Positions 61,301 through 64,000 of a stretch of 64,000 nt of DNA are shown piece after piece (positions within the stretch are counted from its first letter, which is position 1; each line of letters starts with the position of its first letter). The DNA is taken from NCBI GenBank assembly GCA_038380795.1, contig CM076267.1, forward strand, positions 35,030,232-35,094,231, in the 5' to 3' direction. Origin of the DNA: Pyrocephalus nanus (lineage: Eukaryota; Chordata; Aves; Passeriformes; Tyrannidae). The position numbers and the translations under genes were made by a program. A model generated the notes under the pieces. It ran no database searches, had not been told where the DNA came from, and saw only the letters and a list, made by a program, of their open reading frames with translations.

Positions 61301-64000
61301 ATAAACATATAGCCTGAAGAGGAGACTTTGCAAAAAAAATCATTATAGCACTGCGTTGACTCATGCCTGGTATCAGTCTCTGCTGATAACTCTGGGGAGC
61401 AATTTGGGATGCCCAGTTGAAGGCAGTGTCCCCAGGAACTCTGGCAGGTTGTATGGGCTCTTCCTGGTGTGGGACAGTCCTCAGCACTGTCCCTGCAGCC
61501 TTGGCTCCCTCTGCCACTTCTAAGTGCTCAAAAAGCACCACTCTGCCTGCTGTGCAGGCTTCATGCTACAGGTAGTTTTTGGAAGAAAGTATCACATGCA
61601 AACAATAACTATCTGAGGGCCCCGAGGAGACCTTGGGTCTTGTTTGGTTGGTGCTACTCGGCTTAATTTAGCAGTTTCATTTTGCAGTGTGGGCAAGCCT
61701 CTGGGGCTGATTGCATTACCAGGTACACAGGGCTTGGAATGAGGTTTTCAGAAGTCACTCTATGATCTGTTCAGGCTGAAGAGATCAACATCCTAATACC
61801 CTCAGACACTTGGCTTGGGGGGTTTTTTTGTTGGTTTGTTTTTTTTTTTCTTCAGGGCAAAAGGATTTCAAATATTATCCCAAACCTCTGGCTACCTGTC
61901 AGATAATACTTTCCCCAGGAAATATAGAACAAAGCCAAACTTTAACAGAGCTGCTGAATTTGTTTTCAGCTTTGGGATTCACCACAATACCCATTATACA
62001 GGTCTTGCATCTTGACTTGTGTGGTACAGAACCGTAAATAACAAAAGCAAGGGATTACCTGGGGAATCTGTTCTCCTCCAACACTGGAAAGAAAAGGGAA
62101 AGCTGAGACTGGTTAAGATAAAGAATACAACCACAGCTAAAAAACCCTCTCCTTCTAATAATACTTTGATTTAATTGCATTACCATGTAGCTGGAGAGCG
62201 TCAACACATTACACAAATCTTGCTGCCTGAATGGCAATTAATGCCCATTCATAGAAATATATTGATAATATGCTTAGCTTTCACAGTGAGAGCTAGCATA
62301 TTATTTTAGGATGGGTTTGGGGTTTTTTTTTCCTTCAGAGTGGTGCTGCATATTAAGGTTTTTTTTTTCCCTCGGCTATTCCATTACCAGAATGAAATGC
62401 CACCAGTTAATAGGATGGCAGAGTAAATGTCACAAGCTGAAGGGACCACAGGAATGTGTATTTGCCACATGTAGAAGCAGTACTTTATTACAGCACAAGG
62501 TGGAATTTATGAGCATTGCTATAATATTCTAGATATGCCTCTCTGGTAATATCTGACATATATCAGTGCTAAAAGTCAGGATACTGCAAAATCAGCTCCC
62601 TTTTGCTCTCTGTACCTTTCCTAGATGCTGTAGAGCTATATAGTCCCAGTAATGCACTGTCAACTAAAGCAGGTAAAACTAGCCCCTGCATATTATTTAT
62701 TGGCCTGTGAATGCAGATTGCATACACACTTTATTACCTGCTAATTTACCACCCGCTGGCTGAAGGATGGCCAAAGTCTACTATTTGTTTTATAGGAATT
62801 CATTACACCATTAACCTTTCACTCCCCTAGGCCACGAGGAAGAATTCCTTCAGTTAAATCACTCCTGTAATAATGCTCTACAAATGAAAACAATGATTTA
62901 TTGCACCCCACAAAGCCTAATAAATATAAATTGTACCCTAATGCTCTGCACGTTGCAGATGATTGTATGTATAACTAGTTACTCTTTCCAAAGATTGTTT
63001 TGGTCTCTGAAACATAAGTAGGAATCATGCCCTGTGTTACATCTCTGTTGCACCCAGTTTTGGTGCTTGAGGTAACACTTTGACGTCTTGCACTGCAGTA
63101 GCATGGGTACATCACTGAAGGTGATGTGGTTTATGTATTTAGTTGTTTGTTTGTAATGAAGAAGAAGAGAGAAATGCATCTGCCTTACCCTAATGACTGA
63201 AATGACAGTTAATATTTTATTCCTGTATTTCTGTGGTAAGAAGTCCTTGAAGGAAAGTTGGTGCCACTTTGAATGCAATGAGTAGTTGTTTCATTCTTAT
63301 AGCCAGTCTGTTTTGAACAGGTATTCCACACTCCACTTCTGGTGGCTGTTTGGTGTAGGACAGGACCGAGGGCTGTGCTATCCTCTGCAGGAGGATCTGA
63401 TGCATTCCTGTGGTACCACCTGAGCAAACAGTCAGACTCATGGGGATATTTTGGCTGGGCCTGGATTATTTTAAGAAGTATTCAGGCTTTGAACAGAAGT
63501 TTGGTTTTGCTGAAACGCTTAGGTACTGAGGTTCCTTGCTGGTATAAAACCAGCCTGTGTTAGAAAAGGAAACGTTGGGTAGGGTTCTGTGAGGTCAGAA
63601 AGGCCCACCCTCTGTACCATGATGATCCCCACGAGGAAGAACAGATGGGCTGTAGTTGTAGCTAACTCTTTTGTAAGGGGAGCACACACTCCTCTCCTCC
63701 AGGGGCATCACCAGGGAATTTCCTACCCTGGTTCAGCCCTTGGACTATGGCCCATTTCTGTTCTTCCATGTGGATGGCAATGAAGGCACAACACGTAGTC
63801 CAAGGCTGATCAAAAGAGACTTTTTATATCTCCCCCTCTCCCAGTCAAAGCAACATTCTGCAAATCTTCCAGTGGTTCAATAAATGTTTTGTGACAGGCT
63901 ACCTCTGCAATGAGAGCAGCATGACACTCCATCACTTCTGTATTTTCTGCACCTTTCCCACAGCCTCAAAAAATCTCTCATACCCATTTCAAGCGTTGCC
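58316..64000. other. Intergenic, nothing coding recognised
   Basis: No gene supported. The opposing open frames at 59612-60088 (minus) and 59757-60197 (plus) overlap in a GC-richer patch and have no domain. The segment 62130-63000 is rich in ATTA/TAAT cores, looks un-repetitive and could be constrained non-coding DNA. That is only an impression. Confidence 0.5.

Overview
The window is vertebrate nuclear DNA, most likely from a bird. It shows spliced exons with GT..AG introns and long AT-rich non-coding stretches. The recognisable interspersed repeats are almost all CR1 LINE fragments, with at least one LTR-like segment and no Alu/L1-type repeats. There are no bacterial-style operons and no tRNA, rRNA or CRISPR structures.

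One real protein-coding gene is present, on the + strand. It is the 3' part of ZNF804A, a neuronal C2H2 zinc-finger protein, identified from remembered family sequence. Exon 1 lies upstream of the window. Exon 2 (1485-1628) carries the single zinc finger, exon 3 (29872-30002) carries a basic helical segment, and the large terminal exon 4 (32271-35562) encodes more than 90% of the protein. The exons join in frame: exon 2 is phase 0 at both ends, and the exon 3/4 junction splits one Cys codon. Together they encode 1188 residues ending in the family's conserved PLQPLF tail. The 3' UTR most likely ends after the AATAAA at 35984.

Layout: 1-1484 end of intron 1; 1485-1628 exon 2; 1629-29871 intron 2, with a dead CR1 at about 8045-8634 and two CR1 fragments at 28.4 and 29.3 kb; 29872-30002 exon 3; 30003-32270 intron 3; 32271-35562 exon 4; 35563 to about 36005 3' UTR. 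From there to 64000 the sequence is gene-poor. It holds a very AT-rich block (37.7-40.8 kb), a GC-richer island (42.2-42.7 kb), CR1 remnants (50.7 and 52.2 kb) and an LTR-like promoter cassette (about 57.3-57.7 kb). No second gene is supported there. The many 60-170 codon open frames in the non-coding parts look like chance.

I found no convincing previously undescribed system. The observations most worth a second look are a strong-looking competing splice acceptor 136 bp upstream of exon 4, the phase-0 zinc-finger exon, a His/Cys cluster beside the main basic (NLS-like) block, and the LTR-like promoter downstream.
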